Assembly: GCA_050187175.1 (NCBI GenBank)
Contig: JBFWXS010000021.1
Coordinates: 1-64,000, forward strand
Direction of reading: 5' to 3'
DNA: 64,000 bases
Source: Zeimonas sp050187175
GTDB taxonomy: Bacteria > Pseudomonadota > Gammaproteobacteria > Burkholderiales > Burkholderiaceae_E
A model generated the notes under the pieces. That model was not told the DNA's origin, made no database searches, and was given only the letters and a program-made list of their open reading frames with translations. A program made the position numbers and the translations under genes. Below are positions 34,428 through 44,892 of this stretch, piece after piece. Every line of letters starts with the position of its first letter. Position 1 is the first letter of the stretch.

Positions 34428-35259
34428 GCCGATCGGCGAGCCGCTCGCATTCGGTTGGTACTTCGTCGACCTGCTGCACGACGACGGCTCGCGCTTCACG
34501 GTCGCCGTGCATGGCGCGAACGGCTTCGCGCTGCCGCGCCGCGCCTCGGTGGTCGTCTGGCACTACCGCGACGGCGCCAAGCCGAAGATGTGGGTGGCGC
34601 CCGGCGGCGGCCCGCAGCTGCCGGCGCATTCGATGCTGTGTGGAATGCGGAACGACATCGCCGACATCAGCCCGACCGGGACGGGATGGCAGTTGCACGT
34701 GGACTCGCCGCGCTTCAGCCTCGATCTGCGGATCGAACAGCAGGTCGCGCTGTGGCGACCCGCGGGTCTGCCGTATCCGCTGCGGCTGGAAGCCGACAGC
34801 GGCTCCTTCGACTGGGTCGTCGCCTGCCCGCTGGGCCGGGCCGAAGGCCGCTTCAGCGCCGGTGATCTGCAGTTCGCGCTGAGCGGCGACGCCTACGTGG
34901 ACGTGAACTTCGGCAGCCTGGACCTGGCCGCGGAACTCGATTGGTGGAAATGGTCGACCATCGAGCTGGCGCGCAATGACCGCGTCGTGGTCTCGACCAC
35001 CAAATGGCGGCGCGCGCCGGCAGTGTCCGGCGCCATCCGCGTCACGCCTGCCGGCGTGCAGGAGCTCGGTCCCGAACAGCTGGGCCGGTCGATAGGCGTC
35101 GACCTCGGCCCGCTCGCACTCGATACACCCACGCCACCCGCGCTGCCGCTCGCCTCCGAGCTCGACCTGTCGGTGCTCGGCGGCCGGCTGGGTCTGTACC
35201 GCCGCTGGTCGGGCCGGCTGGGCGGAACGCCCGCGGTGCTCGCGCTGCTGCAAGCATGA
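34414..35259 (+). CDS. Lipocalin-like protein, remotely AttH/CrtC-like
   Basis: A 281-residue soluble, beta-rich protein with no signal peptide. The stretch GDAYVDVNFGSLDLAAELDW with WWKWSTIELAR resembles, loosely, the G-x-Y-x-D-x-N-x-G...W-W motif of the AttH/CrtC (hydroxyneurosporene hydratase) lipocalin-like family. If correct it could hydrate a double bond or bind a hydrophobic acyl ligand, filling the role of the missing enoyl-CoA hydratase in this cluster. That function is inferred from weak similarity and context. It overlaps the upstream gene by 14 bases and the downstream gene by 4. Confidence 0.55.
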   Translation: MSTTKPIGEPLAFGWYFVDLLHDDGSRFTVAVHGANGFALPRRASVVVWHYRDGAKPKMWVAPGGGPQLPAHSMLCGMRNDIADISPTGTGWQLHVDSPRFSLDLRIEQQVALWRPAGLPYPLRLEADSGSFDWVVACPLGRAEGRFSAGDLQFALSGDAYVDVNFGSLDLAAELDWWKWSTIELARNDRVVVSTTKWRRAPAVSGAIRVTPAGVQELGPEQLGRSIGVDLGPLALDTPTPPALPLASELDLSVLGGRLGLYRRWSGRLGGTPAVLALLQA

Positions 35260-36875
35260 GCGCGGATCGCGCAGCGCCCGCCGCCGCACGGTTGCTCACA
35301 CCGGCGCAGCTGCGCGACCTCGAGCCGGACCAACTGGCCGCGTTCCAGGACCGCAAGTTCGCGTGGTACGCCCGGACCCTGCTTGGCCGGACCAGTCCGT
35401 ATTACGCGCGCCTGTTCCGCGAGCATGGCATCGACTCCAGCGCGATCGACGGCGTACGCGCCTGGCAGCGGCTGGGCCTGCCGCTGATCCGCAAGGATAC
35501 GTTTCGCGCCGACCCGGATGCATTCACCATCGGCGCGCGGCACGGCGCCGATACGCTGGACGCCTATCGCCAGTTCGTGGCGGTGATCGGACCGCTCCCG
35601 CCGGCCGTGCCGATCTGGTCCTGGCCCGGCCTCGAGGTGACGCAGCCGATTCCAGCCGCGCTGGCCACGCCTCAGCCCGACGGCGCTCAGGCGAACGAGC
35701 TGGTGTCCGGCACCGCCGGCGTCTTCCTGTCGGGCGGCAGCAGCGGCGTCCCGGTGCCGATCCGCCATAGCCGCCTCGATCGCGAACTGTTCCAGATCGC
35801 CACGCGGCGCCTGCACGGGACCCTCGTCGATGCGTTGCACCGGCGCGGCGACCGAGTCGTGTCCGCAACGCTCTATCCGCAGGCGCCCCACATGGGCTTC
35901 TGGATGACCACGTGGGGCTTCGAGGCGGTGGCGCACATGCACTTGGGGCTGAGCGGCGCCGGCATCGTGCCCACTGAACGTCTGGCCGAGCTGGCGCTGC
36001 AGTACTCGGTCAATACCTTCGCCGGCATTCCGAGCTACTTCCGCAATCGCTTCGTCCCGGCCCTGGTCGACTGCGTCCGTTCCAGCGCGTATCGGCTGCC
36101 GCCGCGCATCGCGATCACGCTCGGCGGCGAACCGGTCACGGCGGCATGCCGCGACGAGGTCCGGGCCATGCTGCTCGGCGCCGGCGCGAAGGAAGTCACG
36201 GTGCTGGGCGGCTATGGCGCATCGGAGTCGCGCTTCCATCTGTGGCACGAATGCGCCGAAGGCGCCGGCTATCACTCGGCCGCGCCGGATCTTGCGGCCT
36301 GCCGCGTGGTTCGCCTGGCGGCGGACGGTTCGTGGGATTTCGTGCCCGACGGCGAGGAAGGGCTGCTGGTGCAGTTTCCGCTCGACGGCAGCGGCACCTG
36401 CCTGAGCGGCTTCATCCTCGGCGACTCGGTGGTCATGACGCACGAGCGCTGTCCGCACTGCGGCGTGCGCGGCCCGCGCCTGCTCCAGGTCGGGCGCGCC
36501 TCCGATCTGCAGACGCAGATGGCCGCGATGGGAACCGTGGAGGCCAAGGTCCGCGGCGCCACTGTCAACTTCGTCGATCTGCGCGAACAACTGCTGCGCT
36601 GTCCCGGCGTGGCGGAAGTGCAGCTCGTCGTCCGCCATCGCATCGCCGGTGACGCCGCATCGGCTGACGAGCTGGTCGTGCGCTGCGCGGCCTCGACCGG
36701 CGCCGAGCCGCGGTCGCTGGCGGAGCAGGTGGCCGCCCTCACCAAGCGCGTCAGCGAGATCACGCCCATCGTCGAGCTGACCCGCCTCGACGAGCTGCTG
36801 GGCCGCTCGCTGAAGTTCTCGTGGCTCGTCGACGAAAGACAGGCGGCGCGCCGCGACGAACCGCCGGCCCGCTGA
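35256..36875 (+). CDS. PaaK-like (phenylacetate-CoA ligase family) AMP-forming ligase
   Basis: A 539-residue adenylate-forming enzyme of the PaaK branch. Features are the phosphate-binding loop LSGGSSGVPVPIRH, the adenine motif GGYGASESRFHLW and the cysteine pair CPHCG-x-RGPRLLQVGRASD characteristic of PaaK relatives. PaaK activates aryl-acetates to CoA thioesters; the N-terminal half is unusual, with a long insert (about 90-140), so the substrate is unclear. The ATG at 35256 overlaps the previous stop (ATGA). It closes the plus-strand operon and converges with the minus-strand liv operon. Confidence 0.82.
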   Translation: MSADRAAPAAARLLTPAQLRDLEPDQLAAFQDRKFAWYARTLLGRTSPYYARLFREHGIDSSAIDGVRAWQRLGLPLIRKDTFRADPDAFTIGARHGADTLDAYRQFVAVIGPLPPAVPIWSWPGLEVTQPIPAALATPQPDGAQANELVSGTAGVFLSGGSSGVPVPIRHSRLDRELFQIATRRLHGTLVDALHRRGDRVVSATLYPQAPHMGFWMTTWGFEAVAHMHLGLSGAGIVPTERLAELALQYSVNTFAGIPSYFRNRFVPALVDCVRSSAYRLPPRIAITLGGEPVTAACRDEVRAMLLGAGAKEVTVLGGYGASESRFHLWHECAEGAGYHSAAPDLAACRVVRLAADGSWDFVPDGEEGLLVQFPLDGSGTCLSGFILGDSVVMTHERCPHCGVRGPRLLQVGRASDLQTQMAAMGTVEAKVRGATVNFVDLREQLLRCPGVAEVQLVVRHRIAGDAASADELVVRCAASTGAEPRSLAEQVAALTKRVSEITPIVELTRLDELLGRSLKFSWLVDERQAARRDEPPAR

Positions 36876-36904
36876 GAAATACGGCGCTCGGCCGCGGCGC
36901 GCGC

Positions 36905-36960
36905 CGGAATGATTCAGCGCTGTGGATCAGCGCCGCGGATTCAGCGCCGGCGTCAGCGAG
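36905..36960. repeat. Short direct repeats at the truncated end of the flavin reductase gene
   Basis: Units gattcagcgct, ggatcagcgccgcg and gattcagcgccggcg follow one another. They replace the remainder of the flavin reductase coding sequence. Confidence 0.6.
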
Positions 36961-37115
36961 ACGCAGTTGAACGCACTGACGGTGACGGCGTGAACGGCGC
37001 CCGGCCGGCCCGCCACCACCACCGTCACGCCCGAGGCGAACCGCGCAGCGGCGTCCTTCAGCTTGTGGCGGATAAGGTCCCGATCCCGATCCATGATCTC
37101 GCTCTCGATCTTCAT
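36927..37115 (-). pseudogene. Truncated flavin reductase (N-terminal fragment)
   Basis: A 62-codon frame, MKIESEIMDRD..., whose middle reads RFASGVTVVVAGRPGAVHAV then TVSAFNCVSLTPAL. This is the start of a flavin reductase (FMN reductase) domain, where F-A-T-G-V-T-V-V-T and G-M-T-x-x-A-F-x-S-V-S-L-x-P-P are typical. It ends abruptly at a run of short repeats, and none of the remaining 100 or so residues is found downstream. Its ATG overlaps the stop of the acyl-CoA synthetase gene, so it was once the last gene of the liv operon. A flavin reductase would fit the DszC-like oxygenases nearby, which makes the loss notable. Confidence 0.72.
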
Positions 37116-38647
37116 TCCTGTGCGGCGGCCTTGCGGTCCCACAGGCCGGCAACACCGTTGCTCCGCAGCGCAGCCTTCTGCACCTTGCCCGTCTGCGTGC
37201 GCGGCAGCGAGGGCATCTGCCGCAGAAAGCGCGGCACCATGAAACGCGGCGCCACTGCCTGCAGGTGCCGCAGCATCGCCGGCTCGGACACGGCAGGACC
37301 CGTTCTGCAGCTATAGAAGACGGCCAGTTCCTGCTCGCCGTCGCCGGCGTCGATGCCGACCGCGGCACACTCATCGACCTGCGGATGCAGGCAGGCAAGC
37401 ATCTCCACCTCGTACGACGAGATGTTCTCGCCTTTGCGCCGGATCGCATCCTTGCCGCGGTCGATGAACTCGAACTGCCCATCATGCCGGCGTACGAACA
37501 CGTCCCCGGTATGCAGCCAGCCATTGCGCCACACCGCGTTGGTCGCCTCGGGCCGGCCCCAGTATTCGGACATCACGGTCCACGGCCGCGCCGGCCGCAG
37601 CACCAGTTCGCCGGCAGTGCCGTCCGGCAGCTCGTCGTCCCATTCGTCGACGATCCTCGCTTCGTAGCCGTCGGCCAGCACGCCGCACGAGCGATGATCC
37701 CGCGGCTGGCGATTGATCAATGCGACGCTGGCCTCGGTCGAGCCGTAGTTGGTCGAGATCCGGCAATCCAGCCGCGCCGCCAGCTCCTTGAAGTCCGGCG
37801 GCAGCGGGACGATGTGCAGCTTGCGCAGCGAGCTGCGCCGCGGCGCCGATGCCTGCCGCAGCACCCCCGCCATCGACGACAGCAGGACCGCGGCCGTGCA
37901 CTGCCACTTCGCAGTCTGGCTCCAGAAATCATCGGCGCGGAACGGCTCGCACAGCGCCACCGATGCGCCCGCCAGCGCCGCGCTCGCGACGTGCGCATAC
38001 TGGCCGGCGATATGGAACTGCGGCAGGAAGCCGTAGTGGCGATCACCCTCCTCGATGCCCATCGCGTGCGTCGCGCGGCGGCAATAATCGACACCCCAGC
38101 GATGGCTGAGCAGGACGCCCTTGGAACGGCCGGTGGTGCCCGAGGTGAACAGGATGGCCAGCGGCTCGTGCTCGGCCATCGCTTCGGCCACACGCGGCTC
38201 GAACGCCATGGCCTCGCGCCATTCGTGGGCGGGCGGCGGCATCACCGCGCCGGCCTCGCCCAGCAGCAGGATCGCGGGCGCATCGGGCAGCGCGCGCAGA
38301 TCCTCGATCAGCGCGGCGTATCCAGCCGCGTCGACGGCCACCAGGCGCGGGCTCGTGTCGCGCAGCAGATCCAGCCGCAGCGGACCGCGCAACACCGGGT
38401 TGAGCGGCACCTGGATCGCGCCCACCGCCGACAGCGCCCATTGCAATGTCACCAGCTCCGGCGAAGGCGCCGCCGTCAGCGCAACGCGGTCGCCGCGCCG
38501 GACGCCCCAGTCGCGCAGCGCCGCCGCGCTACGGGCCGCTCGCTGCAGCAACTGGGCCCGGCTCAGATCGCCGCCCAGCGAGCCGGTCAGGAACAGCTGG
38601 TCGGGCCAGCGCTCGGCGCCCTGCTCCAGGGCGCGCCAGAAGCTCAT
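37112..38647 (-). CDS. AMP-dependent acyl-CoA synthetase (class I adenylate-forming)
   Basis: A 511-residue ligase activating a carboxylic acid to its CoA thioester. All core motifs are present: FTSGTTGRSKG (167-177), NYGSTEAS, HTGDVF, RRKGENISSYEVE, and a C-terminal catalytic lysine in RTQTGKVQKAAL. Overall pattern resembles CaiC/crotonobetaine- or medium-chain acyl-CoA ligases; the acid cannot be named. It overlaps livF by 4 bases and is followed by the truncated flavin reductase, all in one minus-strand operon headed by livK. Confidence 0.9.
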   Translation of the reverse strand: MSFWRALEQGAERWPDQLFLTGSLGGDLSRAQLLQRAARSAAALRDWGVRRGDRVALTAAPSPELVTLQWALSAVGAIQVPLNPVLRGPLRLDLLRDTSPRLVAVDAAGYAALIEDLRALPDAPAILLLGEAGAVMPPPAHEWREAMAFEPRVAEAMAEHEPLAILFTSGTTGRSKGVLLSHRWGVDYCRRATHAMGIEEGDRHYGFLPQFHIAGQYAHVASAALAGASVALCEPFRADDFWSQTAKWQCTAAVLLSSMAGVLRQASAPRRSSLRKLHIVPLPPDFKELAARLDCRISTNYGSTEASVALINRQPRDHRSCGVLADGYEARIVDEWDDELPDGTAGELVLRPARPWTVMSEYWGRPEATNAVWRNGWLHTGDVFVRRHDGQFEFIDRGKDAIRRKGENISSYEVEMLACLHPQVDECAAVGIDAGDGEQELAVFYSCRTGPAVSEPAMLRHLQAVAPRFMVPRFLRQMPSLPRTQTGKVQKAALRSNGVAGLWDRKAAAQE

Positions 38648-39366
38648 ACGCCCTCCGCCGCCTTGCCGGCTACGCCAAGGTAGATGCTGCGTACCGTGCT
38701 GTCACGGCGCAACTGCTCCGACGTGCCCGCCACCACGACGCGCCCGCGCTCGAGCACGCAGGCCTTGTCGGCGAGCGCCAGCGCCAGCGACGCGTTCTGT
38801 TCGACCAGCAGGATGGCGATTCCGGGCCCACGCAGCTCGCGAACCAGCTTGGCAACGCTCTGCACCATCAACGGCGACAAGCCGAGCGAAGGTTCGTCCA
38901 GCATCAGAACACGCGGCCGGGCCATCAGCGCGCGGCCGAGCGCCAGCATCTGCTGCTCACCGCCCGACAGAAGCCCGGCCAGCCGGTTCGAATACCTGTC
39001 GAGCACCGGAAAGATCTCGCCCATCCGCCGCAGCGACGCTTGCCATTCCGACTTCGGCCGCGTGATCGCACCCATCAGTAGATTCTCGCGCACGGTCAGC
39101 GTGGCGAACACGCGCCGCCCCTCCGGCACGTGCACGACGCCGGCCTCGACGACTTCACGCGGCGAGCAGTTCATCAGCGAGCGCCCATCCAGCGTCAGCT
39201 CGCCGCCGGCGGGAACCACGCGGGAGATGGCCTTCAAGGTGGTCGACTTGCCGGCGCCGTTCGAGCCTACGATGGCCATCACCTCGCCGGCGTTCAGCTC
39301 GAGATCGAGTCCCGCCAGCGCGGCCGAACCCTTGTAGCTGACCGTCAGTCCCTTAGCCCTCAGCAT
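38644..39366 (-). CDS. livF: Branched-chain-amino-acid-type ABC transporter ATPase (LivF-like)
   Basis: A 240-residue ABC ATPase of the HAAT family: Walker A GSNGAGKST, Q-loop region, signature LSGGEQQMLALGRAL, Walker B VLMLDEPSLGL and the H-loop replaced by LVEQNASLAL, as usual for LivF. It pairs with LivG on the cytoplasmic side of the LivHM channel. The neighbours suggest the cargo is an organic acid rather than an amino acid. It overlaps both flanking genes (4 bases downstream, 14 bases with livG). Confidence 0.93.
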   Translation of the reverse strand: MLRAKGLTVSYKGSAALAGLDLELNAGEVMAIVGSNGAGKSTTLKAISRVVPAGGELTLDGRSLMNCSPREVVEAGVVHVPEGRRVFATLTVRENLLMGAITRPKSEWQASLRRMGEIFPVLDRYSNRLAGLLSGGEQQMLALGRALMARPRVLMLDEPSLGLSPLMVQSVAKLVRELRGPGIAILLVEQNASLALALADKACVLERGRVVVAGTSEQLRRDSTVRSIYLGVAGKAAEGV

Positions 39367-40065
39367 CGTACTGCCCCAGATAGACGCGGATCACCTCGGG
39401 ATCCGAAGTGACCTCGGCCGGCGTGCCGTGCATCAGCACACGCCCCGCGTCGAGCACCGTCACATCATCGGCGAGCGACATCACGAAGTTCATGTCGTGC
39501 TCGACCAGCACCACCGTGCAGCCGTCGTCGCGCAGCTTCAGGATGTTGCGTGCGAGGATCTGCCGCTCGGCATCGTTCAGCCCCGCAGCAGGCTCGTCGA
39601 GCATGATCAGCCGCGGCCGCGCAGCCACCGCCATCGCGATGTTGAGCCGCCGGATGACACCGTACGGACACTGCGCGGCCGGCCGATCGGCGAACTCGCC
39701 GAGATCGCTGGCCCGCAGCACTGCTTCGGCGGCAGCCGGCTCGCCGCGGATCCGCGCCGCGGCCACGACGTTCTCCCGCACCGTCAGGCCGGCGAAGCTC
39801 TTCGGATGCTGGAAGGTCCGCAGCAGGCCCGCCTGCGCCAGCCGGTTCGTCGGCCAGCCCGTGACGTCGCGGCCGTCGTAGACCACGCGCGAGCCGGGCA
39901 GCGGACGGAGGAATCCGGTGACGCAGTTGAACAGCGAAGTCTTGCCCGCGCCGTTCGGGCCGATCAGCGCCGATACCGCGCCGCGCTCGATCCGCCAGTC
40001 GACGTCGCTGAGTGCGCGCACGCCGCCGAAGGCGAGCGACAGCGCCTCGATGTCGAGCAGCGTAT

Positions 40066-40069
<4 letters not shown>
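39353..40069 (-). CDS. livG: Branched-chain-amino-acid-type ABC transporter ATPase (LivG-like)
   Basis: A 238-residue ABC ATPase: Walker A GPNGAGKTS, LLRTFQHPKSF region, Walker B LIMLDEPAAGLND and VEHDMNFVMSLAD, all typical LivG. The ABC signature, normally LSYG, is CPYGVIRRLNIAMAVA here, a small deviation. I chose the ATG at 40069 because it overlaps the livM stop (ATGA) and gives the standard MNTLLDIEALSLAFGG start; the upstream extension is antisense-like repeat sequence from livM. Confidence 0.92.
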
Positions 40070-41174
<1,105 letters not shown>

Positions 41175-41178
<4 letters not shown>

Positions 41179-42038
41179 GCGCGACGCTCCACGACGCCGA
41201 ACAAGCCCTTCGGCTTGACCAGCAGCAGCAGGATCAGCGCGAGAAAGCCGAAGCCATCACCGAAGGCCGACGAGATATAGCCGGATCCCAGCGCTTCCAC
41301 GACGCCCAGGATCAGTCCCCCGGCGATCGCGCCCGGTACGCTGCCGAGGCCGCCCAGCACGATCACGATGAAGCCCTTGGCGACCGGCGCGCCGCCCATG
41401 AACGGAGAAGTCGGAAACAGCGCGGCGACGAGCCCCCCCGCCAGTCCGGCCAGCCCGCAGCCGAGCGCGAAGGCCAGCGCGTACAGGCGGCCGGTGCGCA
41501 CGCCCATCAGCGCTGCCGCGACCGGGTCGACCGCCAGCGCCCGCAGCGAACGCCCCAGGCTGGTGTAGCGCAGCAGCAGCCAGACGCCGGCGATCGCCAG
41601 TACACCGAAACCGATGGTGAACAGGCGCTGCAGCGCCACCACCACACCGCCGACGTCGAGCGTACCGGGAAAGGCCGGCTTCATGTGCAGCGACTCGGTC
41701 CCCGCCACCAGCGCCATCCCGTTCTGCAGGATCGCGATCAGCCCTAGCGACACCACCAGTCCGTTGACCGGCTCGGCGAGCGTGAAGCGGAAGGTGCTGC
41801 GCTCGACCAGCACGCCGAGCAGCGCCGCGATAGCCGCGCCCCCGAGCAGCGCCAGCACGAACGGCGTGCCGGCCAGCGTCAGCGCGTAGGTGGCGAACGC
41901 ACCTATCATCAGGAACTCGCCATGAGCGAAGTTGGTGATGTTCATGATGCCGAACGTCATCGTCAGTCCCACCGCCACCAGCGCATAGAGCGTGCCGCTC
42001 ATCAGGCCGTTGATCAGCTGCTGCAGAAAAGTGATCAC
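41175..42038 (-). CDS. livH: Branched-chain-amino-acid-type ABC transporter permease (LivH-like)
   Basis: A 287-residue permease with about 8 membrane helices and the family signature GLTMTFGIMNITNFAHGEF near the N-terminus and LGGLGSVPGAIAGGLILGV near the C-terminus. I chose the GTG at 42038 (VITFLQQLINGLMSGTLYAL), which overlaps the stop of the upstream carboxyltransferase gene as GTGA. The frame is open far upstream but only antisense to that gene. Together with livM, livG, livF and livK it makes a complete importer. Confidence 0.93.
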
Positions 42039-43564
42039 TGCTGGGCTCCTCCGCTGCGCGGCCGCCAAGCACGATGCGCACCGGCCAGCTCGGCGATGAG
42101 ATGGCCGCGCGTCTCCGCCGGGTCGATGATGTCGTCGATCAATGCCTGGCGCGCCGCGATGTAGGGATCGAGCAGCTTCTCGAATGCTTTCTCGAGCTCG
42201 CCGCGTGTGGCCTCGCGATCGGCCGCCGCAGCCAGCTCGCGATGGAAGATGACGTTGACGCCGGGCCCCGGCCCCATCTGGCTGATCGACGCGGTGGGCC
42301 AGGCGACGATGGAGCGCGGCTGCATCGGCGCGCCGCACATGACCATGTAGGCCAGTCCATAGGCCTTGCGCAGGATCACCGTGAACTTGGCGGTGCTGCT
42401 CTGCGCCAGGACCTTCAGCACGCGAGTGGCCCGCACCACTTGTCCCTCGTGCTCCATCTGCGTGCCGACCAGGAAGCCAGGCACGTCCTGCAGAAATACC
42501 AGCGGCAGCTGGTACGCATCGGCCACCTCGATGAAATCGGCGATCTTGTCGGCGGCGCACGGATCCAGCGCGCCGCCGGCATGCCGCGGCTGGCTGGCGA
42601 TGATGCCGACCGGAAACCCGCCGACGCGCGCCCATGCGGTGATAACCGCCGCGCCGAACTCCGGCTTGAGCTCCAGCAGCGAATCGCGATCGGCGATCAC
42701 GCGCAGCACCCGCGTCATGTCGTAGGCCAGCTTCAGGTCGGTCGGCACCAGCCGCGTCAGCTCCGCCTGGTCGCCGCCCGCATCGGCCGTCGCGGCGCGC
42801 GGCGGCGGTAATGCGCTGTTCGACGGAAAGAACGACAGATAGCGCCGGATGGCGGCGAAGGCCGCCGGCTCGTCGACGGTCACGCAATCGACCAGCCCGG
42901 TGACCCGCGAATGCACCTCCCAGCCCCCTAGCGCCTGCGCCGACACCTGCTCGCCGGTGGCCGCAGCGATCACCGGTGGACCAGAGACACCCGTCAATGC
43001 GGTGCGCGTCATCACGGCGAAATCGGCGAGTGCGGCGATGAACGCCGGCTGGCCGAAGCAGTTGCCGAGCAGTGCCGCGATGGTCGGAATGCGCCCGGTC
43101 ATCAGCCGCACCTGCTCGAGGAAAGGCTCCGCGAAAGCACCCGCGAACCTCGCGCCCATCTGCTCCTGGATGCGCGCCCCCGATCCCTCCTGCAGCCAGA
43201 TGAACGGACATCCCTCCGCCACGGCGCGGCGGCGCAGGCGGGACAGCTTGCGTTCGGCCGACAGGCCGCGCGCGCCGCTGAAATAGGAGCCGTCGTCGGC
43301 GGCGACGAACACCGGACGTCCGTCGATGGTGCCGCTGCCGCAGACCAGGCCGTCGGCCGGCACGTCGACCTCGTCCAATACGCTGCCCGCGAGGACACCG
43401 GTCTCGACGAAGGACCCCGGGTCGAGCAGCGCCTGCAGCCGATCGCGGCACAGCAGGCGTCCGCGCGCCGCGGCGCGCTCGGCCTGCCCCGGCCGGACGG
43501 TGCGGGCAGCGGCGCGCGACTGGCGCAGCCGCGCCAGATGATCGGGCCAGTCAGCGGAACTCAT
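42035..43564 (-). CDS. Biotin-dependent carboxylase, carboxyltransferase subunit (PCC/MCC beta-like)
   Basis: A 509-residue carboxyltransferase with N- and C-terminal crotonase-like halves. Signature parts are GSGARIQEQMGARF, TGVSGPPVIAAATGEQV, and in the second half FLQDVPGFLVGTQMEHEG and YGLAYMVMCG. This class moves CO2 from carboxybiotin to an acyl-CoA (propionyl-, methylcrotonyl-, geranyl- or acetyl-CoA). The matching biotin carboxylase/carrier is probably the gene at 45842-47884, outside this operon. Placement inside a liv transporter operon, 15 bases after livK, implies it acts on the imported compound. The substrate cannot be told from sequence by eye. Confidence 0.9.
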   Translation of the reverse strand: MSSADWPDHLARLRQSRAAARTVRPGQAERAAARGRLLCRDRLQALLDPGSFVETGVLAGSVLDEVDVPADGLVCGSGTIDGRPVFVAADDGSYFSGARGLSAERKLSRLRRRAVAEGCPFIWLQEGSGARIQEQMGARFAGAFAEPFLEQVRLMTGRIPTIAALLGNCFGQPAFIAALADFAVMTRTALTGVSGPPVIAAATGEQVSAQALGGWEVHSRVTGLVDCVTVDEPAAFAAIRRYLSFFPSNSALPPPRAATADAGGDQAELTRLVPTDLKLAYDMTRVLRVIADRDSLLELKPEFGAAVITAWARVGGFPVGIIASQPRHAGGALDPCAADKIADFIEVADAYQLPLVFLQDVPGFLVGTQMEHEGQVVRATRVLKVLAQSSTAKFTVILRKAYGLAYMVMCGAPMQPRSIVAWPTASISQMGPGPGVNVIFHRELAAAADREATRGELEKAFEKLLDPYIAARQALIDDIIDPAETRGHLIAELAGAHRAWRPRSGGAQQ

Positions 43565-43579
43565 CGCGCGTCCGGCGCA

Positions 43580-44749
43580 TCACTTCGGCAAGGCGATCGG
43601 GCGGATCTCCTTCACCGCACCCTTGACGATATGGACCCCCTCCATGCTCTGCCGCCCCAGCCCTTTGTCGTCGATCTGCCATTGCACCAGACCGCTGTAC
43701 GTTTGATCACGCGCCGCCTTGGCGATCGCCGCCGTGTCCGTGACCGTCCCCGCGCGCTGCATAGCGGCCATCAGCATGTGCAGCCAGTCGTACTGCGTGA
43801 CCGACCAGAAGCTGTTCTGCGTCAGCTTGGCGCCCGAGGACTTCTCCAGCGCGACCATGTAGTCGCGCACCTTGCGATCCTGCTGCTCCGGCCCGAGATA
43901 GCGCGTCCACGACGGATAGAGGAACTCGTCCAGCCCCTCGCCCGCGGCGCCCGATACACCGACCGTGCCGGCATACAGCGCCTTGACGCCGAGCTCGCTT
44001 GCCTGCCGGAAGATGCCGCGCACCGCGTCCGAGTAGCCGGCGAACAGCACGTCGGGCTTGAGTTCGCGGATCTTCGTCAGCTGCGGCGAGAAATCCGTGG
44101 CGGTATGGTCGTAGCGTTCCAATGCGACGACCTTCACGCCTTTGGCTTCAAGCGCCTGGCGGTAGGTGTCGGCGTAGATCTGCCCCGCTTCGTCGCTAGG
44201 CACGATGATCGCCGCGGTACGAGCCTTCACCTTCTCCAGCACGAAGGGCACCCACAGCCCCGTCGAACCGCGCTCGCCGGCCTCGATGTTGCCTGCCTTC
44301 AGCAGCCGCTCGCGACCCTTGGTGCCGAGAAACTTGGTCATCGCAGCGTTCGGCGAGATCATGATCGAGCCCGCCGGCAGGATGGCGTTGGATACCGGAA
44401 CGGCCTCGGCGCTGATGTTGCAGCAGAAAAAGATCCGGACACCGTCCGCAAGCATGCGCTGCGCCTCGCCGATCGCCTGCGCCGGATCCGACTTCGTATC
44501 GGCATGCACGATGCTCACCGTGTAGGTCTTGCCGCCCACTTTGAGGCCGCCGTTCGCGTTGACCTCCCGGGCTGCCAGTTTCATGCCTTCCGTATAGGGA
44601 ACGCCGAAGTTGGCCAGCGGCCCGGTGGTACCGAACAGCGCCCCGATCTTGATCACCCCGTCGGCAGCGGTCGAGGGACCGTGCAGCGCGAAGAGTCCGG
44701 CGGCTGCGATCGCGCACAGCGCGCGTCGGCGGAGTTCCCAGAATCTCAT
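43580..44749 (-). CDS. livK: Periplasmic substrate-binding protein of a branched-chain-amino-acid-type ABC transporter (LivK-like)
   Basis: A 389-residue type I periplasmic binding protein with a signal peptide (about 1-29, ending STAADG). Mature sequence starts VIKIGALFGTTGPLANFG, the usual Leu/Ile/Val-binding fold. Later blocks are IIVPSDEAGQIYADTY and PDVLFAGYSDAVRGIFRQA. The ligand pocket cannot be assigned by eye; many such proteins in Burkholderiales bind aromatic or aliphatic acids. A strong AAGGAG site precedes the ATG at 44749. First gene of the minus-strand operon, divergent from the AraC-type regulator with two putative operators between. Confidence 0.93.
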   Translation of the reverse strand: MRFWELRRRALCAIAAAGLFALHGPSTAADGVIKIGALFGTTGPLANFGVPYTEGMKLAAREVNANGGLKVGGKTYTVSIVHADTKSDPAQAIGEAQRMLADGVRIFFCCNISAEAVPVSNAILPAGSIMISPNAAMTKFLGTKGRERLLKAGNIEAGERGSTGLWVPFVLEKVKARTAAIIVPSDEAGQIYADTYRQALEAKGVKVVALERYDHTATDFSPQLTKIRELKPDVLFAGYSDAVRGIFRQASELGVKALYAGTVGVSGAAGEGLDEFLYPSWTRYLGPEQQDRKVRDYMVALEKSSGAKLTQNSFWSVTQYDWLHMLMAAMQRAGTVTDTAAIAKAARDQTYSGLVQWQIDDKGLGRQSMEGVHIVKGAVKEIRPIALPK

Positions 44750-44827
44750 GCCCGTCTCCTTGAAAGTGGAGAAGCCGCCGCGGAGCGGTCTTCTTGCGGC
44801 GAGATTAGGAACTCCCCAGGCGAAGGT

Positions 44828-44842
44828 CTTGCGAGAATTGGT
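44828..44842. promoter_or_regulatory. Putative AraC-type operator, copy 1 (livK side)
   Basis: CTTGCGAGAATTGGT on the plus strand, within GGTCTTGCGAGAATTGGTC. It lies about 80-95 bases upstream of the livK ATG and forms an inverted pair with the copy at 44893-44907 (centres 65 bp apart). Confidence 0.65.
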
Positions 44843-44892
44843 CAAGTTGCGCCCGCCGCGGTGCACCTCGGCCGCCGATGCCTGAGCACATA

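Noticed and set aside
42039..43451. Upstream extension of the livH frame
   Set aside because: It lies antiphase within the carboxyltransferase gene; the GTG at 42038 overlaps that gene's stop and gives the standard LivH start.
44791..44807. A further degenerate copy of the AraC-type operator (CTTGCGGCGAGATTAGG)
   Set aside because: The first six bases match but the remainder aligns only with gaps; too weak to claim.
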